Origin: Collinsella sp.
GTDB lineage: Bacteria > Actinomycetota > Coriobacteriia > Coriobacteriales > Coriobacteriaceae
Assembly (NCBI GenBank): GCA_018380195.1
Contig: JAGZUC010000027.1
Location: forward strand, 1-42,679
Length of the DNA: 42,679 bases
Direction of reading: 5' to 3'
The position numbers were made by a program, and so were the translations under genes. The first letter of the stretch is position 1. Every line of letters starts with the position of its first letter. This document shows positions 14,211-23,352 of the stretch, in pieces. The notes under the pieces are model-generated. The model saw only the letters and a list, made by a program, of their open reading frames with translations, had not been told where the DNA came from and did no database searches.

Positions 14211-16154
14211 ATGAACGCCCCCGTTGCCAATACTTGTCGGCAGCGCTGCCTGTTTGCGCGATTCGCTTCCGTCTGCGTGCTCGTCGCGCTTGCGTTGCTG
14301 CTGCTGCCTGTCGTCGCGCACGCCGACGGCTACTCCATGACCCAAACCTATATCGGCGCCACGGTTGAGGCCGATGGTTCGCTGACCGTTGTCGAGGGAC
14401 GCCAGTTTGATTTCGATGACGATATCAACGGCGTGTTTTGGGAGATCAATACAGGCACCAACCAGCAGGGCGGCGCGGCGGGCGTCGATGTGCTGAGCGT
14501 CGAGGAAGACGACACCGCGTTTAACAAGGTCGACAGCGCAAACAAAGGCGACGACGGCGTTTACACGGTTGAGCAGTCCGACGGCGGCGTAAGAATCAAG
14601 GTGTTCAGCCCCCACGAGAGCGGCGACAGCGCGATCTATTACGTGAGCTACACCATGACCGGTGCGGTCATGAACTGGGCCGATACCGCCGAGCTCTACT
14701 GGAAGTTTGTGGGCGACGGCTGGTCCGCGGATTCCGATGATGTCGAGATGGAAGTGTACTTTGCAAATGCCGCCGCCGGGACGGCGGCCGTCAAGGGCGA
14801 TAACTTCCGCGCATGGGGCCACGGCCCGCTGACGGGCGACGTATCGCTCGATGAGGACGAGCCCATGGTCACCTACACCATCCCCTGCGTGCATCAGGGC
14901 GAATTCGCCGAGGCGCGCATCGCCTTCCCCAGCGATTGGGTACCGCAGCTTTCCGCTTCGAGCGAGGAGCGCATGCCGACAATCCTGAGCGAGGAGAAGG
15001 CATGGGCCGACGAAGCTAACGCCCGCCGCGCTCACGCTCGCATGATTGCCAACGTGCTTGCCGTGCTAAGTGTTGTCGCGGCGGTGGCCTTTACCGGCAC
15101 AATCGTTGTGCTCAAGCTGCGCCGCCGCAAGCCCAAGCCGCTTTTCCAGGACGAATATTTCCGCGATGTGCCTTCGGCCGACCATCCCGCCGTGCTTTCG
15201 GCCCTCATGAGCTGGAACGAGGTGCCCGATCAGGCATATATCGCCACGCTCATGAAGCTCACCGACGACCGTGTGATCAAGCTGGAGCAGGCGACCGTGA
15301 CCAAGGCCAAGAAGGGTCTGCTGGGGCGCGAGAAAGAGGAGCAGACGTATCGCGTGACGGTGAGTGATGCGGGCTGGAAGTCGGCCAAGGGTATTGACCA
15401 CATGGTGCTCAAGGTCTTCTTTGCCGGTGCTAAGCCTGACGAGAACGGCGATCGCTCGCGCACGTTCGACGAGCTGCAGCACTACGTCAAGCAGCACGCT
15501 ACACCCGTGGGTGATAAGCTTGAGGACTATCAGAACACCGTTAAGGGCAAGCTGGCCGATAGCGAGTACGTTGCCTCGGACGGCATTGTCGCAATGGTGT
15601 TTTGCCTGGTTCTTGGTATCCTGATTGCCTTTGTTCCCGTGGGATCCATCTTCTTTACCGACGGCGCGCAGGCGAACATTACCGCCGCGGTCATCTCGGT
15701 GCCGATTGTGCTGGTGGGTATTGGCGTGGGCCTTACGTTCCGCCGCTTTACGCCGGAGGGCGCCGAGGTGGCGGCTCGCTGCAAGGCACTTAAGCATTGG
15801 CTCGAGGACTTCACTCGTCTAAAGGAAGCCGTCCCCGGCGATCTGGTGCTGTGGAACAAGCTGCTGGTGATGGGCGTGGCGCTGGGTGTTTCCAAGGAAG
15901 TGCTGCGTCAGCTTGCCGAGGCCGTGCCGCCCGAGGTGCGCGAGGCCGACGGTTTCTATGACAATTATCCCTGCTACTGGTGGTACTACCATCATTACGG
16001 TATCGAGTCTCCGCTCGATTCGTTCGATGACGTGTATCACGAGAGCATCCGTGAGCTGGCGTCGAGTTCCGATAGCTCGAGCGGCGGCGGTGGTGGCGGC
16101 TTCTCGGGCGGCGGTGGAGGCGGCGTCGGCGGAGGCGGCGGCGGAACGTTCTAA
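14211..16154 (+). CDS. DUF2207 membrane protein with Gly-rich tail
   Basis: A 647-aa membrane protein of the DUF2207 family. It has an N-terminal signal sequence (hydrophobic core LVALALLLLPVVAHA, cleavage likely after AHA near 39), then an extracellular beta-rich domain of about 240 residues starting GYSMTQTYIGATVEADGSL. A first membrane helix lies near 280-300 (VLAVLSVVAAVAFTGTIVVL), then a cytoplasmic segment, two further helices near 460-510, and an end of GGGGGG blocks with Phe/Ser. Function in the family is unknown; secretion or envelope roles are guesses. The ATG at 14211 is chosen for AAAGG about 9 nt upstream; an in-frame ATG at 14175 is the alternative. Confidence 0.85.
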   Translation: MNAPVANTCRQRCLFARFASVCVLVALALLLLPVVAHADGYSMTQTYIGATVEADGSLTVVEGRQFDFDDDINGVFWEINTGTNQQGGAAGVDVLSVEEDDTAFNKVDSANKGDDGVYTVEQSDGGVRIKVFSPHESGDSAIYYVSYTMTGAVMNWADTAELYWKFVGDGWSADSDDVEMEVYFANAAAGTAAVKGDNFRAWGHGPLTGDVSLDEDEPMVTYTIPCVHQGEFAEARIAFPSDWVPQLSASSEERMPTILSEEKAWADEANARRAHARMIANVLAVLSVVAAVAFTGTIVVLKLRRRKPKPLFQDEYFRDVPSADHPAVLSALMSWNEVPDQAYIATLMKLTDDRVIKLEQATVTKAKKGLLGREKEEQTYRVTVSDAGWKSAKGIDHMVLKVFFAGAKPDENGDRSRTFDELQHYVKQHATPVGDKLEDYQNTVKGKLADSEYVASDGIVAMVFCLVLGILIAFVPVGSIFFTDGAQANITAAVISVPIVLVGIGVGLTFRRFTPEGAEVAARCKALKHWLEDFTRLKEAVPGDLVLWNKLLVMGVALGVSKEVLRQLAEAVPPEVREADGFYDNYPCYWWYYHHYGIESPLDSFDDVYHESIRELASSSDSSSGGGGGGFSGGGGGGVGGGGGGTF

Positions 16155-16168
16155 CGGTCGTAAATTAT

Positions 16169-16217
16169 GGGATGGGCTTTTCTCGACAGCCGTCGGGGAA
16201 AGCCCATCCCCTTTTTA
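16169..16217 (+). terminator. Intrinsic terminator of the DUF2207 gene
   Basis: GGGATGGGCTTT (16169-16180) pairs with AAAGCCCATCCC (16199-16210) and is followed by CTTTTT. It begins 14 bp after the stop codon. Confidence 0.85.
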
Positions 16218-16236
16218 CGCGCTACCTACGAAGACT

Positions 16237-16277
16237 GTCCCCAGCGACTAATCATTTAAGAACGTCCCCAACGACTA
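16237..16277. repeat. Direct repeat GTCCCCARCGACTA
   Basis: GTCCCCAGCGACTA (16237-16250) and GTCCCCAACGACTA (16264-16277) differ at one base and are 13 bp apart. Further GTCCC-containing fragments follow at 16299-16340. This looks like a degenerate copy of a family-wide intergenic repeat. Confidence 0.6.
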
Positions 16278-16343
16278 GGTGCGGTTGCTGCCAAGGAGTG
16301 TCCCGGGGTGCCGGCACAAAAGGAACGTCCCTAACTGCCGGGT

Positions 16344-16985
16344 TTAGGCTGTTAGATCGAGTTCGTAGAGGAAGCTTTCGCGCGGCATGTCGTGACGGCG
16401 CTCTTCGCGGTTGGCGCGGTGCGTGGCCGTGCGCTTAAAGCCGTGCAGCTCGTAGAACTTCCACGAGCAGTTGGAGTCGGTGTACAGGTGCGCCCTCGTC
16501 GCTCCAAGCGAGGACAGGTGCGAGACGGCGGCATCGAGCAGAACCGTGCCAACGCCCAGGCCATGGACATCGCGATCCACGGCAAGCAGCGTGACCTCGT
16601 TGTCGTGCGGCAACGGGCTGCTCTCGAGCAGGCGGTTGTTGGTTCGGATGGTTGCGCGCACAAACGAGAGATGCTCGGCGCACGCATCGGGCTCTAGCTC
16701 ACGCATCTGCGATAGCAGCGCGCGTTCGGTATCCATCCAATGCTCGTTGATAGTGGCGCCGGAGCTCTGTCCCGCACGCGCGAGCGAAATGCCACGCGCC
16801 TGACCGTCGATTACGGCAACCTGTGAAAACGTCGACGACGAAAGGCAGTAGGCGAGGTCGCACGCGGCCTCAAGGCGGTTGTACTCATCGTTATCCGAAT
16901 TGTTATGCCAAAGCTGCTGCAGAATCAGCGCGATGGCGTCGAAGTCTTCGGTATCAAACGGTCGGTAGAGAACCCGCGAGACCAT
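16344..16985 (-). CDS. GNAT-family N-acetyltransferase
   Basis: A 213-aa acetyltransferase. The acetyl-CoA binding segment is LAVDRDVHGLGVGTVLLDAAVSHL at about 131-154, with the Q/RxxGxG/A-type loop VHGLGVG. The start is FDTEDFDAIALILQQLW, typical of GNAT beta1-alpha1. An AAAGAGG site precedes the ATG. The substrate cannot be named. It converges on the DUF2207 gene from the other side of the terminator and repeat region. Confidence 0.8.
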   Translation of the reverse strand: MVSRVLYRPFDTEDFDAIALILQQLWHNNSDNDEYNRLEAACDLAYCLSSSTFSQVAVIDGQARGISLARAGQSSGATINEHWMDTERALLSQMRELEPDACAEHLSFVRATIRTNNRLLESSPLPHDNEVTLLAVDRDVHGLGVGTVLLDAAVSHLSSLGATRAHLYTDSNCSWKFYELHGFKRTATHRANREERRHDMPRESFLYELDLTA

Positions 16986-17262
16986 GGTGCCTCTTTCTTT
17001 TGCGGATGCATATCGAGCACAGTTCTACCACGCCATTGGCATCTAATTATGGTGCCCCTGTGTTCCATGAACTCACCGTGCCCGGTGCCATGCCCATCCC
17101 CTCCGCTCGCAAACTTTTTCTGCACATGTGCCCGTTGCGGGGTGCATCGATGCGCTCGATGCGCTACATTAAATCAGTATTTTCAATGCCGCTGCGCGAG
17201 CGCTGCAGATCGACGTATCACCGACTCACAGAGCACGGCGGCGTACCAGACAGGAGGACTGC

Positions 17263-18870
17263 ATGGGATCTGATGTGAAGATCGCACGCGCGTTGATCTC
17301 GGTTACCGATAAGACGGGCGTCGTCGATTTCGCACGGACGCTGGTTGACGACTTTGGCGTCGAGATCATCTCTACGGGCGGCACGGCTCGTGCCATCGAG
17401 GACGCGGGCGTTCCCGTAACCCCCATCGAGGAGTTCACGGGCTATCCCGAGATGATGGACGGCCGCGTTAAGACCCTGCACCCCAAGGTTCATGGCGCGC
17501 TGCTGGCCCGCCGCGATTCCGAGCAGCACATGCAGGAGGCGGCTCAGCACGGCATTAAGCTGATCGACCTGGTCGTCGTCAACCTGTACGAGTTCGAGAA
17601 GACCGTCGCCAACCCCGAGGTCACCTTCGCGGACGCCATCGAGCACATCGACATCGGTGGCCCCTCCATGCTGCGCTCTGCCGCCAAGAACGCCACGAGC
17701 GTTACCGTCATTTCCGATCCGGCCGACTATGATGCCGTCCTGGCCGAGATGCACGAGACCGGTGGCTGCACCACGCTTTCCACCCGTCGTCGCCTGCAGG
17801 TGAAGGTCTACCAGACCACCGCCGCCTACGACACGGCCATCTCCCGCTGGCTCGCCGCCCAGGCAAGCGACGTGGCGGACACCTCTGCCAAGCTCGAGAT
17901 TTCGCTGGAGAAGGTCGACGACCTGCGCTATGGCGAGAACCCGCAGCAGAAAGCCACAGTCTATCGCTTTGCCGAGGGCTGCGAGAACACCGCGAGCTCG
18001 CAGTTCCCGCTCGTGGGCTCCAAGCAGATCCAGGGCAAGCCGCTCAGCTACAACAACTATCTGGATGCCGACGCCGCCTGGAACCTGGTCCGCGAGTTCG
18101 ACGAGCCGGCCTGCGTGATCCTCAAGCACCAGAACCCCTGCGGTTCCGCCGTTGCCGAGGACATCACGGCTGCCTACGACCGCGCTTTTGCCTGCGATCC
18201 CAAGAGCGCCTTCGGCGGCATCATCGCCTGCAACCGCGAGGTTCCCTTTGATCTGGTTGAGCATTTTGCCGATCAGAACAAGCAGTTCGTCGAGGTCATC
18301 ATCGCCCCGAGCTACACTGCCGAGGCGCTCGAGCGCATGGCCAAGCGCCCCAACCTGCGCGTGCTGGCCACCGGCGGCGTGGACCACGGCGCCCAGGTGG
18401 AGCTGCGCTCCATCGACGGCGGCATGCTGGTGCAGGAAGTCGACCACGTGACCGAGGATCCCGCGACCTTTACGTTCCCCACCGACCGCAAGCCCACCGA
18501 CGCCGAGATGGCCGAGCTCGAGTTTGCCTGGAAGGTCTGCAAGGGCGTTAAGTCCAACGCCATCCTGATTTCCAAGGGCAAGGCCGGCATTGGCATGGGC
18601 CCGGGTCAGCCTAACCGCGTTGACTCTGCGCTGCTTGCCTGCGAGCGCGCCGAGGACTTCTGCGAGCGCGAGGGCGTGGAGAAGGGCGGCTTTGCCTGTG
18701 CAAGCGACGCGTTCTTCCCGTTCCGCGACAACGTCGACGTGCTTGCCGCGCACGGCGTGACCTGCATCATCCAGCCCGGCGGCTCCAAGCGCGACGACGA
18801 GAGCATTCAGGCTTGCAATGAGCATGGCATCGCAATGGTCTTCACCGGCGCCCGCCACTTCCGCCACTAA
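17263..18870 (+). CDS. purH: Bifunctional AICAR formyltransferase/IMP cyclohydrolase
   Basis: A 535-aa enzyme that performs the last two steps of IMP synthesis. The N-terminal cyclohydrolase (MGS fold) has ALISVTDKTGV, STGGTA and GRVKTLHPKVHGALL. The C-terminal formyltransferase has RYGENPQQ, HQNPCGSA and KSAFGG. AGGAGG precedes the ATG at 17263. It stands alone, with a strong terminator directly behind it, so it is likely transcribed by itself. The 277-bp upstream region has no riboswitch that I can recognise. Confidence 0.97.
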   Translation: MGSDVKIARALISVTDKTGVVDFARTLVDDFGVEIISTGGTARAIEDAGVPVTPIEEFTGYPEMMDGRVKTLHPKVHGALLARRDSEQHMQEAAQHGIKLIDLVVVNLYEFEKTVANPEVTFADAIEHIDIGGPSMLRSAAKNATSVTVISDPADYDAVLAEMHETGGCTTLSTRRRLQVKVYQTTAAYDTAISRWLAAQASDVADTSAKLEISLEKVDDLRYGENPQQKATVYRFAEGCENTASSQFPLVGSKQIQGKPLSYNNYLDADAAWNLVREFDEPACVILKHQNPCGSAVAEDITAAYDRAFACDPKSAFGGIIACNREVPFDLVEHFADQNKQFVEVIIAPSYTAEALERMAKRPNLRVLATGGVDHGAQVELRSIDGGMLVQEVDHVTEDPATFTFPTDRKPTDAEMAELEFAWKVCKGVKSNAILISKGKAGIGMGPGQPNRVDSALLACERAEDFCEREGVEKGGFACASDAFFPFRDNVDVLAAHGVTCIIQPGGSKRDDESIQACNEHGIAMVFTGARHFRH

Positions 18871-18901
18871 GTTCCGCCCTGGGACAAAATAATCTCTGCA
18901 A

Positions 18902-18936
18902 AAGACGGTCGCTCCGTTTGGAGGGCCGTCTTTTTG
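18902..18936 (+). terminator. Intrinsic terminator of purH
   Basis: AAAGACGG (18902-18909) pairs with CCGTCTTT (18927-18934) and the T-run continues. It lies about 30 bp beyond the purH stop codon. Confidence 0.85.
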
Positions 18937-18975
18937 GTATAAGAGGACGGAATGACTAACACGAAAGGTACAACC

Positions 18976-19686
18976 ATGCCCCAGATTGATGATGCCGAAC
19001 TGTTTGGTAATGCCGAGGATCAGCGTGCGTACGAGGACTTTTGCGCCAATCAGGAGGCGGTCGAGAAGTTCACGCTCGACAAGCCCGCGCTTGTCTGCCG
19101 TTGGCGCATGTCCAATAAAAAGGTGCCCATGCTCAACCGCCACATTCGCGCACTGTCCGAGCGTCTGGTGCAGGGCGAGCCACTTACCCATAACATGCTC
19201 AGCTGGGCCAAACAGCACGTTGAGTGGTCACTAGCCGAGGGCGATTACACCGCACACGACGGCGTGCTCATGCTGGTGATCGACATCAACGGCAACGCCG
19301 CCATGACGGTGGGGGAGTACGAGCCGCTGGCCGATATTTCGGCCAAGGCGCTGCGTGCCCGCTCTGCCGAGGCCCGCTCCGAAGCCGACGAGACCGGCGT
19401 GGCGCCCGAGCTGCTCGCCGCCGTCAACAACGGCGAGCTTGCCTTTGTGGCGCCGGCGGACGAGTGCCTGTGCGGCACGGCGACGCTCATCGAACAGCTG
19501 GCCCAGACCAAGGGCATCTCGGTCACGCGCGTAGATATTCCCGCGCAGCTTAAGGGCGCGCTGTTCCTAGTGAGCGACGAGCACGGCGTGGTTCCCGCCA
19601 CCGACGCCGATGCCGCCGAGCCCGACGCCGCCACGGTCGCCTTCTTTGCCGACGGCTACGAAAAGCTCCGCGCCCGCCGCTCCTAA
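18976..19686 (+). CDS. Conserved hypothetical protein
   Basis: A 236-aa soluble protein that I do not recognise by family. It begins MPQIDDAELFGNAEDQRAYE. The central part is acidic and helical, with VLMLVIDINGNAAMTVGEYE at about 97-116 and a Pro/Ala/Asp-rich end. The ATG at 18976 follows AAAGG by 8 nt; the frame itself is open from 18952. It lies alone between the purH terminator and the 3' end of the PucR gene, separated from the latter by 18 bp. Confidence 0.65.
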   Translation: MPQIDDAELFGNAEDQRAYEDFCANQEAVEKFTLDKPALVCRWRMSNKKVPMLNRHIRALSERLVQGEPLTHNMLSWAKQHVEWSLAEGDYTAHDGVLMLVIDINGNAAMTVGEYEPLADISAKALRARSAEARSEADETGVAPELLAAVNNGELAFVAPADECLCGTATLIEQLAQTKGISVTRVDIPAQLKGALFLVSDEHGVVPATDADAAEPDAATVAFFADGYEKLRARRS

Positions 19687-19704
19687 CCTCAAGGTGGGGT
19701 GGAC

Positions 19705-20886
19705 TTACTGAAGCGAGCGAACGCGTTCGATGGTGTAGGCGAGCGACAGCTGCTCCATCTCCGAGGCACATTTGTAGCTCAACCCGGTGAGAGCCGTCAC
19801 CTTATCGAGGCGATATCGAATCGTGTTCGGGTGCTGACCGGTCTGCTCGGCGGTTCGCTCGATTCGCCGGTCGTTCTCGATGAACGCGGCGAGCGTGTAT
19901 TCCAGCTCGCTGCCATGCTCGCTGTCGTGCTCGCGTATCGGCGAGAGAATCGCCTCCGAGAACGATCGCATCTCCGGGGTTTCCGCAAAAGGCATCACGG
20001 TTCTCAGGATGCCGAGCTGAGTATAGCGGACGGGGCTCTCGGCTCGTTGACGAGATAGGCGCTGCGCGTGAATCGCCTGTGAGATCGCCTGCGCCACTGC
20101 CTTGTCTCCAAACAGGATGTCGCTGATGCCGAGTCCTCCCGCTCCGCCATCGATACCACCAGCCTCGATGAGCTCCGTGAGCGCCTGCACGATTCGCTCC
20201 ACATCGAGCGTCTGCTCCGAGTCACTTGTCGCCACGAACAACAGGCCTCCGTCATAGGGCGCCAGCATGTTGTGGCATCCGGCGAGGGGCGATTTTGCAC
20301 AGAGACTTTCGATTTGCAAAAACGTACGCGGGTCGAGGGGCTCTGCAAACGATGCGAACAGGGCGACCGCTTCGTCCAGAAATGACGGGTTGAGGCTTCG
20401 GATTCGTCGGCAGATGGACTCGGGCGATACGTCTGCCCTCAGGGCATCGATCTCGCGCTGTGCGAAGTCGATGGACGCGAGCTGCTCGATATGCCGTTTG
20501 ACCTCGTAGATGACGCTGTCAAAGAACAGTGAGTCGTCGGTCGTGAGAAAGACCGGATAGTGCCGCGCGTTGGCGTAGCGGATAGCCTGGTCGGGAATCG
20601 GGACGTGCAGGACGTTTTTGATGATGAGACCGCTCGTTCCCTTAGCGACGAGGTATTTCACGGCTTCAGTGATGAGGTACGGGTCGTCCTTCGCATAGAG
20701 GAAGGTGCTGAGGACGATCTCGTCGGAGCTGAAGTTGGTGCGCTGGTACTTGTTCTTGAGGCCGGGTATGAGCTCATAATCGAGGATTCCGACGCCCGAG
20801 ACGGCACGCGAGACGCCATCGCTGCCGGCGATTAGGCGGACCGACCTCTCATATTCCCGTGAGAAGTCCGAGACGGTGTATAGCAT
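19705..20886 (-). CDS. PucR-family transcriptional regulator
   Basis: A 393-aa regulator. The N-terminal domain (GVGILDYELIPGLKN, GLIIKNVLHVPIPDQAIRYA) is the PucR ligand domain found in purine and amino-acid catabolic regulators. The C-terminal end carries the PucR helix-turn-helix (ENDRRIERTAEQTGQHPNTI followed by RYRLDKV). The start is set at the ATG at 20886, 6 nt after AAGGTG; two earlier in-frame starts exist. It is divergent from the ornithine cyclodeaminase-like gene with 214 bp between starts, so it probably controls the catabolic cluster to its right. Confidence 0.85.
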   Translation of the reverse strand: MLYTVSDFSREYERSVRLIAGSDGVSRAVSGVGILDYELIPGLKNKYQRTNFSSDEIVLSTFLYAKDDPYLITEAVKYLVAKGTSGLIIKNVLHVPIPDQAIRYANARHYPVFLTTDDSLFFDSVIYEVKRHIEQLASIDFAQREIDALRADVSPESICRRIRSLNPSFLDEAVALFASFAEPLDPRTFLQIESLCAKSPLAGCHNMLAPYDGGLLFVATSDSEQTLDVERIVQALTELIEAGGIDGGAGGLGISDILFGDKAVAQAISQAIHAQRLSRQRAESPVRYTQLGILRTVMPFAETPEMRSFSEAILSPIREHDSEHGSELEYTLAAFIENDRRIERTAEQTGQHPNTIRYRLDKVTALTGLSYKCASEMEQLSLAYTIERVRSLQ

Positions 20887-21010
20887 TAACATCACCTTGT
20901 AAATGACTACAATTAGTAACGGTATAAATAGGATATTCGCACATCGGTATGCCGTTGATACGAGAAATTATTCAAATACCTGCCGATAGAATGAAAAACT
21001 AGATCGAGAA

Positions 21011-21029
21011 TTGTTGTACATTCCAACAA
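21011..21029. promoter_or_regulatory. Candidate operator in the divergent promoter region
   Basis: TTGTTG (21011-21016) and CAACAA (21024-21029) form an inverted repeat with a 7-nt centre, 72 bp ahead of the cyclodeaminase start and in the shared PucR control region. Binding by PucR is a guess. Confidence 0.3.
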
Positions 21030-21100
21030 GAAATGATCCTTGGCGGCATCGTCGCTAAACCATACAGTGGAGCAACGTAAAGCTTTCGCTGAGAGGAGCG

Positions 21101-22135
21101 ATGATGGGTCAGATGGTGGTGCTTTCGGCCGAAGAAGTTTCCAAGGTGCTGACGATCGAGGATGCGATCGCTGCCGTGGAGGAGGCATATCGCCAGAAGG
21201 CGACGGGCAAGGGTGTCGCGTGGCCGATGGTATACGAGCAGTTCGAGCCCGGCGTTGCCGATATGGATATTCGCTCGGGCGAGTTGGCGGGAAGCGGCCT
21301 CTTTGGTCTCAAGCTCACTGCTTGGTTCTCTCAGAATCCCAAAAAGGGGCTGCCCGAGATTTTTGGCACCACGCTGCTGTGTGACAACGCGACGGGCGAA
21401 CCTCTCGCGCTGCTCAACGCCTCCGCCGTTACTGGGCTTCGCACCGGTGCCGCCGCTGCACTCGGCGCCAAGTGGCTGGCTCGGGCGGATGCGTCCAAAC
21501 TGCTTGTTGCGGGTGCCGGCCATATGAGCACATACATGGTGGCGGGCATGCTTGCCGCCTGCCCTAAAGTGAGCGAGGTCAAGGTGTGGGAGCCGGTTTC
21601 CGATGCTGCGCCCGAGGCCCGCGTCGAGCGCATGCGAGGCGAGGTCGCCCATATCTTGGGCGCCTGCGAGCATGCTCGCGAGGCATCTACCTATTCCATC
21701 GAGGCGACGGCCGACGGCCAGGGTGCCGCGGCAGAGGCCGACATCATCGTGACGATCACACCGGCGACCAAGCCCATCATCCCCGATGCATGGGTGCGCC
21801 CCGGTACGCATATCTCCTGCGTCGGTGCCGACATGCCCGGCAAGCAGGAGCTCGCCTCGGCGCTTGTCGCCCGTGCCGCTGTTTACGTTGACGACCGTGG
21901 GCAATCGGTCGCGTCCGGTGAGCTGGAGATCCCGGTTGCCGAGGGTGCCATCGCGCCCGAGGACATCAAGGCGGAGCTCGGCGAAGTCATCGCCGGCACG
22001 GTTACGGGGCGCTCGGATGACGAGCGGGTGACGGTGTTCGATACGTCGGGCATCGCTGTTCAGGACCTCTCGGCATCGAAGATCGCCTACGACCGCGCCG
22101 TCGAGGCGGGGTTGGGCACCGTGGTGGAGCTGTAA
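21101..22135 (+). CDS. Ornithine cyclodeaminase/mu-crystallin family enzyme
   Basis: A 344-aa NAD(P)-dependent enzyme of the OCD family. It has NASAVTGLRTGAAAALGAKW, the Rossmann element LLVAGAGHMSTYM and the family tail DTSGIAVQDLSASKIAYDRA. OCD converts ornithine to proline; relatives reduce cyclic imines, ketimines or alanine. The exact substrate is not clear. GAGGAG precedes the start, with two ATGs in a row. It is followed after 23 bp by an aminotransferase, so the pair is an operon likely acting on the same amino-acid-derived compound, controlled by the divergent PucR regulator. Confidence 0.85.
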   Translation: MMGQMVVLSAEEVSKVLTIEDAIAAVEEAYRQKATGKGVAWPMVYEQFEPGVADMDIRSGELAGSGLFGLKLTAWFSQNPKKGLPEIFGTTLLCDNATGEPLALLNASAVTGLRTGAAAALGAKWLARADASKLLVAGAGHMSTYMVAGMLAACPKVSEVKVWEPVSDAAPEARVERMRGEVAHILGACEHAREASTYSIEATADGQGAAAEADIIVTITPATKPIIPDAWVRPGTHISCVGADMPGKQELASALVARAAVYVDDRGQSVASGELEIPVAEGAIAPEDIKAELGEVIAGTVTGRSDDERVTVFDTSGIAVQDLSASKIAYDRAVEAGLGTVVEL

Positions 22136-22158
22136 GAAAACCAAGGAAAGGAAACGTC

Positions 22159-23289
22159 ATGCAGATTAAAGATTTCGCCGTTGAGCAGTGGATGAACGAT
22201 TGGGAGACCAAGTGCACCTACAACGTTGCCGAGACGTGCGTTTACTCGCTCACGCTCGACCAGCTGTTCGAGCTTACGAACACCGACAAGAAGGCGTGGC
22301 TCGATAGCCTGTGCTCGCGTCGATTCACCTACGGAGACATCGAGGGGCAGCCCGACTTCCTCGAGGGGGTCGCGCGTCTCTACAAGACGGTCGAGCCTGG
22401 GCATATCGTGCCCACGCACGGCGCGACCGGTGCGAACTCCCTGGTTATTTCCACGCTCGTCGAACCGGGCGATCATGTAGTCTCCGTCAAGCCCACCTAC
22501 CAGCAGCTTTACTCGATTCCCGAGATGTGCGGTGCGAAGGTCGATATCCTTCAGCTCGATCGCAAGAACGGCTACCACGTCGACGTCGACGCACTCGATG
22601 CCCTGGTGACCGACGATACCAAGCTCATCTGCATCAATAACCCGGACAACCCCACGGGCGCCCTGCTCGATGCCGGCACACTCAAGGCGATTGTTGAGGT
22701 CGCGCGCAAGCACGACGCGTGGCTGCTCTGCGACGAGGTCTACCGCTTGCTTACTCAGACGGATGAGTACTCCGAGTCCGCGATCGACCTGTACGACAAA
22801 GCCGTCGTCACCGCATCCATGTCCAAGGTCTGGTCGTTCGCCGGCTTGCGTCTGGGCTGGGCGGTCACTAAGAGCCCGGAGCTCCGCCGTGCCCTGCTCT
22901 CGCATCGCGACTACAACCTGATTTCCGCCGGCATATTTAGCGAGACGGTGGCGGAGCTGATCTTGGGGAACGCCTCCGTGATCCTCGAGCGCAGCCGTCG
23001 CATCGTCCGTCAGAACCTTGCTGTTCTGGAGAAGTGGGTCGAGAGCGAGCCACACCTGTCGTTCGTCAAGCCCGAGGCGGGTACCACCGCTCTCGTGTAT
23101 TACGACTACGACATCGACTCCATGACGTTCTGCATCGACATGATTAAGAAGTCCGGCGCGCTCGTCACTCCGGGCGATTGCTTCGAAGAGCCCAAGAGCA
23201 TGCGCATCGGCTATGCATACTCCGATAACACCGATGACCTGCAAAGGGGTCTGGATGCGATTTCTGCCTACCTGCGCACGCTCGAGTAG
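22159..23289 (+). CDS. PLP-dependent aminotransferase, class I/II
   Basis: A 376-aa fold-type I aminotransferase. It has NNPDNPTG, D192 in LLCDEVYR that pairs with the cofactor, and the Schiff-base K223 in SMSKVWSFAGLRLGW. The start WMNDWETKCTYNVAETCVYSL is shared with a group I associate with clusters of OCD and M20 enzymes rather than with classical AspC. AAGGAAAGG lies before the ATG. Substrate is unknown. A bidirectional terminator follows it. Confidence 0.88.
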   Translation: MQIKDFAVEQWMNDWETKCTYNVAETCVYSLTLDQLFELTNTDKKAWLDSLCSRRFTYGDIEGQPDFLEGVARLYKTVEPGHIVPTHGATGANSLVISTLVEPGDHVVSVKPTYQQLYSIPEMCGAKVDILQLDRKNGYHVDVDALDALVTDDTKLICINNPDNPTGALLDAGTLKAIVEVARKHDAWLLCDEVYRLLTQTDEYSESAIDLYDKAVVTASMSKVWSFAGLRLGWAVTKSPELRRALLSHRDYNLISAGIFSETVAELILGNASVILERSRRIVRQNLAVLEKWVESEPHLSFVKPEAGTTALVYYDYDIDSMTFCIDMIKKSGALVTPGDCFEEPKSMRIGYAYSDNTDDLQRGLDAISAYLRTLE

Positions 23290-23318
23290 CTCAATCAGAT
23301 CACAAGCGCTCGTGCGCG

Positions 23319-23352
23319 TTAAGGCCTTCCGGTTTGAATCGGAAGGCCTTAA
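23319..23352. terminator. Bidirectional terminator
   Basis: TTAAGGCCTTCC (23319-23330) and GGAAGGCCTTAA (23341-23352) are exact complements with a 10-nt loop. The right arm includes the stop codon of the LuxR gene, so one hairpin serves the converging aminotransferase and LuxR genes. Confidence 0.85.

Noticed and set aside
16986..17262. Purine riboswitch upstream of purH
   Set aside because: I looked for the purine riboswitch core and conserved loops and did not find them.
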